This document shows positions 23,285 to 33,360 of a stretch of DNA of 64,000 nt, piece after piece. Numbering within the stretch: position 1 is the first letter of the stretch; every line of letters begins with the position of its first letter. The position numbers and the translations under genes were made by a program. The notes under the pieces are model-generated. The model ran no database searches and was not told where the DNA came from. It was given only the letters and a program-made list of their open reading frames with translations. The stretch lies in the NCBI GenBank assembly GCA_034401795.1, contig CM067373.1:36119443-36183442 (forward strand), given 5' to 3'. This stretch comes from Chaetoderma sp. LZ-2023a. Its lineage: Eukaryota > Mollusca > Caudofoveata > Chaetodermatida > Chaetodermatidae.

Positions 23285-24480
23285 TTAACACTCATATCAG
23301 CCAAAAATGGCTTCTGCAGTGGCCTTGAGAAAGGTTCATTAGGCGGCCAAGAGAAGAGTATTTTTTGTAATTTACCACTGGAATGACTGGCTCGTTCATC
23401 ATAAATTTAAAAAAATACTCTTCTCTTGATCTGGAAATGGACTTTTTCTATGAGAAAATTGAAATTTGTTAAAACAATTTTGAGGGTTAAAGGGTTAAAA
23501 TGTTACAATGGAATGTCTAGGTTAACTGATAGCCGAGACGTTTATTGCTGTTACAAACTTTGCAAAATACAGTTCTTGGTCAGCAAATGGGCATTCATTG
23601 ATGTTCTTTATCAGTGTTGACCATTAACCAGTTAACCATTGAATTAGTTCAAGAAAATTTCAATTTTATCATAGAAAATGTCCATTTGCAGACCAAGAGA
23701 AGACTATTTTTGAAAATGTTACCACTGGAATGACTGGCTCAGGTTATCGTGCCAGTCATTTGTGGTAAATTCTCAAAAATAGTCATCTCTTGGTCTGCAA
23801 ATGGACATTTCACAAGACCACTGCAGAAGCCGTTTTTGCGGATATTAGTGTTAAAGGGTATAGATGGGTCATGATAACACTGTGAGCAGTATATAAATAT
23901 ATTTCAGATCATTGACACAGTAAGCCTTTAAACCCTTAAATTTGTTCAAGAAAATTTCAATTTTCTCAAAGAAAATGTTCATTTGCAGACCAAGAGAAGA
24001 CTATTTTTGAAATTGTATCACTGGAATGACTGACTCGGTTATCAAGCCAGTCAATCCAGTGGTAAGTTTAAAAAAATAGTCTTCTCTTGGTCTACAAATG
24101 GACATTTCTTACGACCACAGCAGAAGCCAATTTTGCCTGAAATGAGTGTTAACTGTTAAAGGGTTAACAATATTTTATATGGCTATTTAATCTTCATCAC
24201 CTAGATCCTGGAATAACTCACACTTGTAGTGTGTTTCTTGTGACTTTTCAGCACAGAATAAACTGTCCTGCTGTTGGCACAATGTCGCATGCAGATTCCA
24301 TTGAATATTACTTTTTTGTTAATCTTCACGGACACAAAGGCCTGTTACTCTCGATTTTAGAAAAACATACAGATATGGCAGTGTATTTCTGAAAACTGTT
24401 CACTGAGATGACTGGTCCTAAGACTCAGTCATATGGGTGATATGTTTTCAAAAATACATTTTCTTTGATCCCATAACTGG
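23285..24480. repeat. array of fold-back elements (ACCAAGAGAAGACTATTTTT family)
   Basis: At least three adjacent copies (about 23285-23490, 23640-23870, 23935-24170) have inverted arms of roughly 90-100 bases: GTCCATTTGCAGACCAAGAG…GACTATTTTTGAAAATTTACCACTGGAATGACTGGCTC and the reverse. They meet at a short centre (CGGTTATC). A fourth, degenerate copy lies at about 24360-24480. No coding content. Confidence 0.8.
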
Positions 24481-24526
24481 CCTTTAATAAATCACGAGAG
24501 TTACTTTCCCTGTTCCATGAAGGCGG

Positions 24527-24692
24527 TTATGACCCTTGGTTATTCACAGAATTTATCTCTTCTTTTCTGTCTGGTTGATAAAGTGTCCATACACATGTCT
24601 GTCCAACACCGGTCATGGCTACAACTCGAAATCCACGTCTTGCTAGACGATCTAGTGCCTCTCGTGGACAAAGCTTTGTACGATATTCTAAA
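24527..24692 (-). CDS. GCHFR: GCHFR (GFRP), last coding exon
   Basis: GTP cyclohydrolase I feedback regulatory protein binds GTP cyclohydrolase I and mediates tetrahydrobiopterin inhibition and phenylalanine stimulation of BH4 synthesis in the cytosol (family knowledge). A polypyrimidine tract and TTTTCCAG acceptor (AG at 24694-24693) open a 166-base exon that continues the Asn-Asn-Phe of the upstream exon. It encodes 54 residues including the family signature RRGFRVVAMTGVGQT and VWTLY, then stops at TAA 24529-24527. The C-terminus runs about 14 residues beyond the usual VW.L(H/Y) end. The frame is intact. The next exon upstream is 28013-28107; the intron holds MITEs and other repeats. Confidence 0.88.
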
Positions 24693-24949
24693 CTGGAAAA
24701 TAAAAAGATGTATACAATCTGAGGGCAGGAAGCATTCACGGATCCAATTATACAAGGAGGGCTGGTGTGGAGAGCAGCGATTGCAATATCGATATACTCA
24801 TAAGACATGAATCCAATCGGTCGATAAACAATTATGTCACATGTAGACTGATCAACTATGTAATGAATGACGCAGCTAAGTCCGTTAAGAAACTTTAAGA
24901 GTCTGTCAGTTGTAGGAATTGTATGTCTTTCCTATTTAATAAATATTCT

Positions 24950-25065
24950 GTTGAATGTTTTGAAACTAGTTTTACTGGGAACTGTTGCTGCCATAGGCAG
25001 CAACAGCACTTGCTGCCATAGGCAGCAACAGCACCCAGTCAAATTAGTTTCAAAATATTCAACAG
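24950..25065. repeat. palindromic MITE, TGTTGAATATTTTG family
   Basis: About 116 bp, near-perfect hairpin: left arm CTGTTGAATGTTTTGAAACT…, centre with a repeated TGCTGCCATAGGCAGCAACA, right arm …AGTTTCAAAATATTCAACAG. Lies inside the GCHFR intron. Confidence 0.85.
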
Positions 25066-25244
25066 CTTACTTGTATAGTTTTCTGGAAATTGAATTTGGG
25101 AGTTCAGGGTTCCATCGATCCTAGCATGGGTGGAGCTTAACTAGAGATGGACGGGACATAGCTAAAACCGGATTCATCCATTGCTTCTTTGTCTGAAGTA
25201 CAAGTTATTCATGCAATGATATGCTGGTAAGAAGAATCCATTTC

Positions 25245-25400
25245 TAGCTAAGCCCCACCGATCTCTAGCTATGCCCCACACATCTCTAGCTAAGCCCCAC
25301 CAATCTCTAGCTATGTCCCACACATCTCTAGCTAAGCCCCACCGATCTCACATTTTTTTTTAGCAATTCTCACCAATTTCTAGCTACACCCCACCCACGT
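25245..25400. repeat. minisatellite, TCTCTAGCTA(A/T)GCCCCAC units
   Basis: Tandem ~21-bp half-units alternating AGCTAAGCCCCACC and AGCTATGCCCCACA. Related copies recur at about 26293-26330. Confidence 0.85.
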
Positions 25401-25535
25401 TGTAAGCATGTTGGAATCAATTTGAAACTTTGAAACTGGAGTGCCCAGAAGCAGAATTTCAAGGTAACTATACCTGTAGGTACAGTGCAGATCAGAAATA
25501 AGCTAACATGTTTTTATAACAAAAACAGAAACATG

Positions 25536-25600
25536 TGGCAGCAACAGCTCCCAGTCAAACTTGTTTCAAAATATTCAATAGACTCTTTATTAAATTGTAA
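25536..25600. repeat. half copy of the palindromic MITE family
   Basis: Right arm only: GGCAGCAACAGCTCCCAGTC…TTTCAAAATATTCAATAG. Confidence 0.7.
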
Positions 25601-25965
25601 ATTCACCAAAGACATAGAATTCACATACTTTCGTGACAGACTATTCAACCTTCGTAATGGAGCTACAGAATGTTGATTGCAATACACATGCCATGTTTGA
25701 TTATGATGTCAGCCCCTAGAGTGACAGTATGCATACCTCCAAATTAGATGATGGAAGCTTAGATAACCTGATAGTAAGCAAATCAGACAAGTAGTCTCAG
25801 AGATATCCATAGAGATCCAGAATATGATTTGATCTGGATCTGGATCCTTTTATCATGCTTATGGCCAATGTTTGGAAATCTTCTTGCATGCATGTGAAGT
25901 TCCTTCGTTGTGCTAAAATTTGAGCCAAATCGGATCACTAGTTTTGAGATACAGCTCCGGCCACA

Positions 25966-25995
25966 CACACATGCACGCACACACACACACACACA
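25966..25995. repeat. (CA)n microsatellite
   Basis: Short run of CA dinucleotides with a few interruptions. Confidence 0.9.
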
Positions 25996-26397
25996 TCCCT
26001 CATCCCTTTACTGGTGAGAGAAACAAATGCAATCTTATCACGTAGGCTCTACCAAATCTGAATCCATGTATCGACTTAGTATATTAACTAGAGACCTGGG
26101 CATGCATGACGTCTTGAAACCCTTTGACATTCTACCTAATTCTTAGATCGGAACACCATTAAGACTGCTAGGTGGAACCATGTACTACCCGCTTCGAGAA
26201 CAGCATTATATGTACATACTTTAATATGAATGAGCAAATCAATAAACCTGAAAATAGTGCGTGTATGGCTTACAATGGACATTTCCATTTTTAGCTATGC
26301 CCCGCCCATCACTAGCTAAGCTCCACCCACACCTCGCTGTGTTGGGATTGATCGATCCCCAAATGCCCTAACTTTTAATTTCCTGAAAACTATGAAG

Positions 26398-26473
26398 GGA
26401 AATTTGACTGGGTGCTGTTGCTGCCTATGGCAGCAACAGTGCCCAGTCAAATTAGTTTCAAAATATTCAACAG
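26398..26473. repeat. palindromic MITE copy abutting the AACAAGAG element
   Basis: Hairpin with centre TGTTGCTGCCTATGGCAGCAACA and right arm ending TTCAACAG. The sequence after it (AATATTTATTAAA) is the reverse complement of that before the 24950 copy, so the original terminal repeat may extend further. Confidence 0.8.
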
Positions 26474-26484
26474 AATATTTATTA

Positions 26485-27708
26485 AACAAGAGGCCCAAGG
26501 GGCCTGTGTCGCTCACCTGGAGCACCATCAATTTTTGTCCAAATTGTTGGTGGTTGGTTTAGCAGTCTTTTAAATGAGTTTGTGGACATTTTTGCAAGAG
26601 CAATATGGCTGCCAAACACACTACATTTTGATTGCCCCACGGCGCCCATGTTTTTTTGATGGATCAACTTCCTTTGAACAAATTTTAATGGCCCAAATTT
26701 CGGCCCGATCCCTTCAGCGGTTCTGGAGGAGTCATTTTCGTGAAAACCAGGTCATTCAAGTCCTCTTGAACAAACTTGGCTTACCTCTTGGCCTAGATGA
26801 AAATTCCCCAAGTGGTTTCGGAGATTTTTAAAGACATTTCCTGAAATCGGCCGAAATCCAAAATGGCCACTGGTCAAATTGGTCAATCAAGTTCCCTTGA
26901 ACAATCTTGATTCAGCACTTACCCTAGATCATATTGCGTGAGTTTTGAATCAATCCCTCAAATCGTTTTGGAGGAGATTTTAAAAAACATTTCAAAAAAT
27001 CAGCCGAAATCCAAGATGGTCGCCGGCCAAATTGGCCGATCGGATTCGTTTGAACAAACTTGATGCTTCATGCCAAATATAATTGAAATCGGCCCAGTAG
27101 TTCTCGAGAAGAAGATATTTTTAATTTCCCATTGCTTTAGTATGGGAGCTTTTGGGGGGAAAATGATCCAAGATGGCCGCCAAACCGTTTATTCGACAGT
27201 TTCGAAAATTGTAAATTTGAGATCAGAATACCCAAAAACCTATATAAAACCAATTTCAGCCCCAAAATCCATCAAATAAAAAAATGCAATATGGCGGCCA
27301 AACATGCTATATTTTGATTCGCCCACGGCGGCCATGTTCTTTGACGGATCAACTTCTCTTGAACAACCTTTACTGGCCCTTAGTCCCTAATCATATCTCC
27401 CAAATTTCGGCCTGATCCCTTCAGTGGTTCTGGAGAAGAAGTTATTTTCGCTAAAACTAGGTCAACCAAGATGGCTGCTGAACTATTTGACCAATTAAGT
27501 TCCCTTGAACAAATTTGGTTGAGCTCTTGCCCTAGATCATATTTCATGAGGTTTCCTTCAATCCCTCAAGCGGTTTCAGAGATGTTTAAATACATTTCTC
27601 AAAATCAGCCAAAATCCAAGATGGCCGCCGGCCTAATTGGCCGATCGGCTTCATTTGAACAAACTTGAATCCCTATGCCCTAAGGATACTTCCTGCCAAA
27701 TATAATTG

Positions 27709-27740
<32 letters not shown>

Positions 27741-27840
27741 TTTAAAGGAAAAGTTGATGGACGGACGATGGACGGTCGTGTGGACGGTCGCCACGACATA
27801 ACCTCACTTGGCATTTCAGGCCAGGTGAGCTAATAATAAA
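26485..27840. repeat. AACAAGAGGCCC repeat element, long copy
   Basis: Starts AACAAGAGGCCCAAGGGGCC, followed by CTCACCTGG (26512-26520), and ends with CCAGGTGAG (27821-27829) and CTAATAATAA, giving short terminal inverted repeats. The interior repeats a module several times: AAGATGGCCGCCGG, CAATTTGGCC, TTGAACAAACTTGA and GAAATCGGCCCAGT. No intact protein frame. Lies in the GCHFR intron. A second shorter copy is at 28919-29822. Confidence 0.8.
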
Positions 27841-28012
27841 AGCAAACAATTTGTACAACAACGCATAGACCGTCTTCAAATATGCCTTCGTGACGTACTT
27901 ATCGACGTCATTCATTATGATGTCATTGTACACATCACGCAGTTCATTATGACGTCATATGATGGGTGGGTACTCTGGAAAGGTGAATTATGACTAAACT
28001 CAGCTAACTCAC

Positions 28013-28107
28013 AAGTTATTGCCAAGTGATCGTATCAGTTCTGCTCCGAGATATTTCATTAGCTCTGGATCACTCCATTCATCTCCTACGACTGTGGGCC
28101 CACACTC
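28013..28107 (-). CDS. GCHFR: GCHFR (GFRP), middle exon
   Basis: A 95-base exon between a TATTTTCAG acceptor (AG at 28109-28108) and a GTGAGT donor (28012-28007). It encodes the conserved block GPTVVGDEWSDPELM, a short helix and LGNN-(F), which directly joins the exon at 24692 in phase: two bases here plus one there complete Phe. This matches the human exon structure, in which the middle exon starts at the Glu of EVGPT. The first exon (about 12 residues, Met-Pro-Tyr…Ser-Thr-Gln-Ile) should lie to the right but was not recognised, so the gene is partial here; a distant exon 1 is more likely than a pseudogene given the intact splice sites. Confidence 0.88.
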
Positions 28108-28254
28108 CTGAAAATACAGTGACAACAATAGCTTTAAAAGCTTTATTCAGAATTTGAATCTGTAGTCTGAAAGAAACAAAACGTAAACAAACATTCTGTA
28201 GGTCTATTGCTTTGTAATACATGTCCCCAACAGGTCTGGCAATATAAAATCAGA

Positions 28255-28840
28255 GACTGACAATTGAAAGTGGACAAAACTCAATTAAAAATTGACAGAA
28301 ACAGCTGAAACGCAAACTTGATCTCATAACAAAGTGCAATGCCTGAAGCTGAAACGAAGGCAATGTACCAATTTGCAGTTGAATATCTTGAAGTGTGAAA
28401 AAAGTACAGAAAACTTATTTCTCATATTTCATAAAGCTATGGGGGGGGGGGGGGGCGTAATTTCATAAAAAGATGACAGAAATATCTGAAACTCAAACTT
28501 TATCACTTCTCATAACAAAGCAATCTACAAATTTGTCATTGATTATGTTGAAGGAGTGTGGAAAAAGTGCGGAAAACTGATATTTGTCTTATTTCATACA
28601 TTGAAAGGGGACATAACTCCATCAAAAATTCACATAAAGGCCTGAAACTCAGACTTGATCTGTACCTTTTCATAATAAAGTCATGAACCAATTTTCAGTT
28701 GAATATCTCGAGAGTGCAAAATGTTTTGCGGAAAACTGATATTTTTCATATTTCATAATGCGAAAATGGGCACAGCTCCATCAAAAATTGATGCAAACGT
28801 GTGAAACTTGAATTAGATCCGTAACTCTTTATAACAAGAG
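28255..28840. repeat. tandem repeat, about 3.5 copies of a ~150-bp unit
   Basis: Units share CATCAAAAATTGA, CTGAAACTCAAACTTGATC, CATAACAAAGT, CAATTTTCAGTTGAATATCT, GCGGAAAACTGATATTT and TCATATTTCATA. A G-run of about 15 (28441-28455) interrupts one copy. Confidence 0.8.
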
Positions 28841-28918
28841 GCCTAAGGGCCTCTCAGCTGCCTAACACTGAGACTGCATGCTCTATAGGTTTCTATACGC
28901 GAATTGGTTAATAATAAT

Positions 28919-29822
28919 AACAAGAGGCCCAAGGGCAGGTGGCGCTCACCTGGACCATTGGCATTTAAACCATTTGCATTTAAATAGACATGATGGATGA
29001 TTTTCGGAAAATCCAAGATGGCCACCAAAAAAGTGACCAATCAAGACTATCGTTTAGTATGTTGAAGCCTACTGTCATAGGATCATTCCACCCGTTTTGT
29101 TGAAATCGGGCTATTGATTGAAGGAGTACCGTTTTTAAATGGTTCCAGAAAACTTTCAGAAAATCAGAGATTGCTGCCAAAACATTGACCTGTCAAAATT
29201 CTGAATACAATTTCTAGAGGCTATGACAATAGGATTCTTCCAGCCAAATTGGGTTGAAATTAGGGAGTAGCATTTTATATGAATTCCCATTTTCGGAAAA
29301 TCCAAGATGGCCACCATCTAAATCAAGCCATCAAGATTCTGTATATAAGTTCTGAAGCGTACTGGTCTAGGGTTCTTCCAGGTGAGTTTGGTTGAAATCG
29401 GCCAAGCGGTCAATGAGGAGTAGTCTTTTAACCAATTTCCCAAAATATTCAGAAAATCCCAAATGTCCGTCGGAAAAATTTGCCAATCAAAATTCTATAT
29501 GTAGGTTCTAAAGCCTACCGCCCTAGGCTCGCTCCAGCCAGTCTGGTTGAAATCGCCCAAGTAGCTAATGAGATTTTCAGCTATTTTTCGGAAAATTCAT
29601 GATGGTCACCGACCAAATTGACCAATCAAAATTCTGTATACAAGCTCTGAAGGATACCACTTTAGGGCCCTACAGCTGAGTTTGCTTGAACTCGTTCAAG
29701 CGGTTAATGACGAGTAGCCTTCTAACTGATTTCCCAAAATTTTCAGAAAATCCAAGATGGACGCCGGACAGATGAATGCCATAAGCTCACTTGGCTATTC
29801 TGGCCAGGTAAGCTAATAATAA
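28919..29822. repeat. AACAAGAGGCCC repeat element, short copy
   Basis: Same ends as the copy at 26485: AACAAGAGGCCCAAGGG then CTCACCTGG, closing with CCAGGTAAGCTAATAAT. The interior differs: modules with AATCCAAGATGG, a ACCAATCAA(G/A)A(T)TCT box and GGTTGAAATCGG occur about five times. Confidence 0.8.
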
Positions 29823-29892
29823 TAAAACATATTGTGCTGGAAGAATGATTTATTATTGGTTCTAATAACATTAACTTTTGACCTACGCTCTT

Positions 29893-30298
29893 AACAAGAG
29901 GTTTAAGAGATCTTTAAATGTGTTTCTAAAAATAGTAAATAGGGAATTGACCAATTTGGTTCTCTTGAACAAACTTGGTTCCCCAATTGCCCTAGATGAA
30001 ATGTTTTCCGAGTTTCAGATCAATCAGCTAAAATGTTTCAGAGCAGTTTTTTTTTAATGTTTCTAACAAGAGCTTTGCCATGGAGTGAATAATACTCCAC
30101 CATCATCACAAACCAATGAAATAGAGCTACCTGACAATAGTGATTTCTTCCTCAGCCCTAGACCAGTCATCCTATGAAGTTTCAAAGCGATCCGATAAAC
30201 AGTAATAGATTTAGCTTTCGGAAACCAATATTGCATTTTGGATTATCATCAAATTTGATATCTTTCTTCTCTATACACAGTCCAATCACCATATGAAG
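29893..30298. repeat. two further AACAAGAG-type starts (partial)
   Basis: AACAAGAGGTTT at 29893 opens a fragment with the CTTGAACAAACTTGGTT module, and AACAAGAGCTTTGCC at 30066 opens another with a different interior. Both lack a clear 3' end. Confidence 0.55.
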
Positions 30299-30660
30299 TG
30301 TCCTTGACATTACTGTGCAACAGGAAAAGTATCATTGGCCAATTGGGCTGCCATCCTGACACTATTGACCAATGGTTCAAGTGTCTCAACAGATGACATT
30401 TAACAACAGGGAAATGGTCACAGTAAAAATTTTGGTGACAAAATGTAAATATTGGCGTCCTTGACATTTTGTCCAACGGGAAAAATACCAATGATCAATG
30501 GGGGAGCCATCCCTGACACCATTGTCAAATATCTCAAGTATACCAAGAGATGCTATATACCAGTAGAGCAATGGTCACAGTAAAAAATTTGGATGAGGAA
30601 ATGCAAGAATATTGGCATCATTGACCAACTGGAAGTACCATTGATCGACCAGACAACCCT
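30299..30660. repeat. tandem duplication, ~160-bp unit, 2.3 copies
   Basis: Units begin at about 30299 and 30459 and share TCCTTGACATT, CCA(A/T)TG, CCCTGACAC, AGATG, CAATGGTCACAGTAAAAA and ATATTGGC. Confidence 0.75.
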
Positions 30661-31362
30661 GAGGGTCTGGTCTTATGTTTTACTAATTACATCTACCTAC
30701 CTCCTTGCATTACCATTGCTCTTTCCTTCTCTGAAGGGAAGCGTAGTGGGATGAATTTTTTACAGCCAATGTTTGCTGGGTATTGTGGTTACAGAGTGAC
30801 TGAAGGCTTCTTCAGGAATCTCCATATATTCTCTCTAATGATGAGATCCATAGTAATTTGCTTGAATGCTATATCTCAGAATGAGGCAAGAAGAGGGTTG
30901 ATCCAATACCCAGAGCCACTGAGGTCATTGAGCACAATGACAACCTCAATGGCTGATAGCTATCACATGACCGCGTTGTTAGCAACTAAGACTTCATTCC
31001 TTTGACGAATCCAGTCATATAATCCAGCTTTATGCAGATCCATGAAGAAGCAGATGATCCTATTACTACTCGACTCTGAATATCTGACTTACCGTAAGCT
31101 GAAATTAAAAATTAACCTAAATATTCTACATTATATGACAGGAAATTTATTTCAGAAATACCCAAATATGTCAAAATCTGACATATCTGGGAATACCCAA
31201 AGGTTGAAGAATATAATGAATATCTTTTCTGAACATAACTACTTTAACAAGATATATGACCATTTAAATGACGCCTCAAGCCACACACACACACACCCCC
31301 CCTTGAGATGGGTCGTAATGCAAGGCGGTAGGTATATGTAATTAGTAAAACATAAGACCAGA
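30660..31362. repeat. ~52-bp terminal inverted repeats around ~0.6 kb
   Basis: GGGTCTGGTCTTATGTTTTACTAATTACAT… at about 30664-30714 is inverted at about 31307-31362. A third, direct copy of the inner part (ACCTACCTCCTTGCATTAC) lies at about 31391-31420, next to the DIRS remnant. The enclosed sequence has no intact frame. Confidence 0.75.
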
Positions 31363-31589
31363 CCCTCCGGGTTGCCTCGGCGTTATTACTACATTACAAC
31401 CTACCTCCTTGCATTACTATTGCTCAAATACAGATTTCAACATTGCACAAAGCCTGGAGGCGAATTTTTGCGCAAAATTTATGTAAAAAATAGAGAAATG
31501 AATATGAAGTTCGTAATAACAAGTAGAGAAAGATACTATAAAAGACGGTAATTCCTCAGAATTACTCACATAAGTACCCTAAAAGAAAG

Positions 31590-32245
31590 GGAACAGAAGA
31601 AATAAGGAGGAGATAAGAAAGGAGATCATAAAACGACCCCAAGAATACAAGAAAGAGAAGATGATCATGCAAATGTAACCCAAAGATGTCTATTGTCGGA
31701 TTGCTTGGAGTCAGTACGAAGTTTATACATATTAAGGGCCCTAACTGGGCACCAGACAGAATCATCTGGTGATAAGGAAGAAAGTTTATGAATTGTAATA
31801 GGTTTACCTAAGAATTTTACTGACTGAGTTTTGGAGAGGAATTCTGCCCTGGGATAGAGAATAATGCTATTCCCCGTAATTTGAAACCTATCCAATCAGC
31901 AGACAGGGCATGGATTTCAGAGTGATGGCTAGCTGATGCTACTGCTAATAGGAATACTGCTTTGAGGGTAAGATGTTTTAAACAAACAAAACCTAAGGAT
32001 TCAAAATGTTTCCCAGCTAGAACCTGTAATACAAGTGAAAGGTTCCAAGAAGGAAGGGGTTTCTTAAAAATGTAGACGTGAATTACCAATACCTTTAATG
32101 AGGTCGTGAAAATATTTTTGAACTTGGACTGAAGGATCAATGAAACACTTGACAAAGGAGTTCAGACCAAATCGATAGGATCTGATAGTGTTAACTGATA
32201 GCTTTTTCTGGTCAAAGAGGAAAACCAGAAAATCTGTGACTTGAG
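31590..32245 (-). pseudogene. DIRS tyrosine recombinase, broken
   Basis: The core-binding helix with SVNTIRSYRFGLN is near 32190. The catalytic domain begins at about 32000 with LKHLTLKAVFLLAVASASHHSEIHAL, where the first catalytic Arg expected in (R)(R)SE is replaced by His. After a frameshift at about 31890, the strand KTQSVKFLGKPITIHKL and the CPVRALNMYKLRT block follow, and the frame ends near 31665. The downstream His-x-x-Arg and Tyr region is not recognisable, so the enzyme would be inactive. Confidence 0.7.
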
Positions 32246-33118
32246 TTACAGAGGCCTTAGAGGGCAGGTAAGAATGGTCTGAACACCATTTTTTGAAAAA
32301 CTCAAATCAAGCTTTATAAATGTTTCGAGTGGGAGCTCTGAGGGATTTCTCCAAATGTTTTTGACATCTGACTGAAAAGATTGATGAAGAAAGGGGCAAC
32401 TCAACAACTTCCAGACTGACAGGCGAAAGATTTCTGGATTCTGATGGAGAATCCTGCCTCTGTTCTGGGAGAATAGATTGTGGGAGACAGGAAGTAGCAG
32501 TGGGAGATCTACAAGACGGTCCAGGAGATCCGGAAACCACGATTTTGTCGGCCAAAACAGAGCTACTAACAGGACTACACAGTGATGTCGCCTGATCTTT
32601 CTGAGCACCAGATAAATGAAAATTGTAAGGGGAAAAGCATAAGCGAACATGTTGTCCCAAGACTGAGCTAGAGAGTCTACCAAAAGAGCCAAAGCTTCCG
32701 GAAAGGGAGATATGAAGGTGGATATCTTTCTGTTCTTGAGAGTAGCAAACAGGTCTATGTGGGGACGATCGAACTGAAGAAAAATCGACTGGGCTACAGC
32801 CTCTTTCAACTCCCATTCTGTTTCTGGGATCCTGGAAGGACGAGATAACTGGTCGGCCAGAAAATTCAGTTTGCCTGGGACGTGGGATGCTCAAAGAGAA
32901 ATGTTGCGGGACTTGCACCACTGAAGCATGATCATGGACTCTCGACAGAGAGACCGACCTGGTCCCCACCCCTGATAATTGATGAACGAGACCACTGTGA
33001 AATTGTCTGATCGGATGATTGAAATACCGAGAATCATGGCTTCCCAATGAACTAGGGCATAGAAAACAGCCCACAGTTCTAAAAGGTTGACATGGGAGGA
33101 CGCTTCTTCTAATTTTTG
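32246..33118 (-). pseudogene. DIRS RNase H and connection domain, one in-frame stop
   Basis: A single frame runs from about 33118 to 32246 with one TGA at 32893-32891. Visible blocks: SHVNLLELWAVFYALVHW (RNase H Glu box), IIRSDNFTVVSFINYQGWG (Asp box), ASHVPGKLNFLADQLSR (last Asp box, directly after the stop), then PHIDLFATLKNRKISTFISP and FAYAFPL, a DIRS-specific pattern. Overlapping frames in the same interval are shadows. Only one stop in about 290 codons suggests fairly recent inactivation. Confidence 0.8.
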
Positions 33119-33139
33119 CTAGATGTATGTCGGGCACAC

Positions 33140-33360
33140 ATGCTTTATTAATCTTATTTTTCAATTAATAGATTTAGCCGACCAGGTGTATGCAAATGTT
33201 GCAGAGGCGATAGCCGATGTCACGGTTGTGCATATGCCAGACATCGACGACGCATGTATAAGACTGGTTAGTGTGATTATTAGATACAGGCAGACTTATA
33301 CAGATCGCCGGTAAAACGATATCAATCATTCTCATAACTGTACAACAATTTACAACAATA
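33140..33360 (+). repeat. exon-like segment, inverted copy of 37450-37690
   Basis: A TTTTTCAATT(A)A-tract, an AG, then ACCAGGTGTATGCAAATGTT, and further right CAGACTTATACAGATCGCCG and GTAAAAC. All of these recur on the opposite strand between 37690 and 37450. Confidence 0.75.

Larger units (their letters stand above)
31590..33120 (-). mobile_element. DIRS-type retroelement remnant (RNase H + tyrosine recombinase)
   Basis: The minus strand reads through an RNase H domain and then a tyrosine-recombinase domain, the order of DIRS elements, which integrate by recombination instead of with a DDE integrase. The reverse-transcriptase palm is missing: homology begins abruptly near 33118. No split direct repeats were identified, but inverted repeats lie just beyond its 3' side (30660-31420). 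Confidence 0.75.

Noticed and set aside
25240..25400. CRISPR-like regular repeats
   Set aside because: A ~21-bp minisatellite without unique spacers, in an animal genome.
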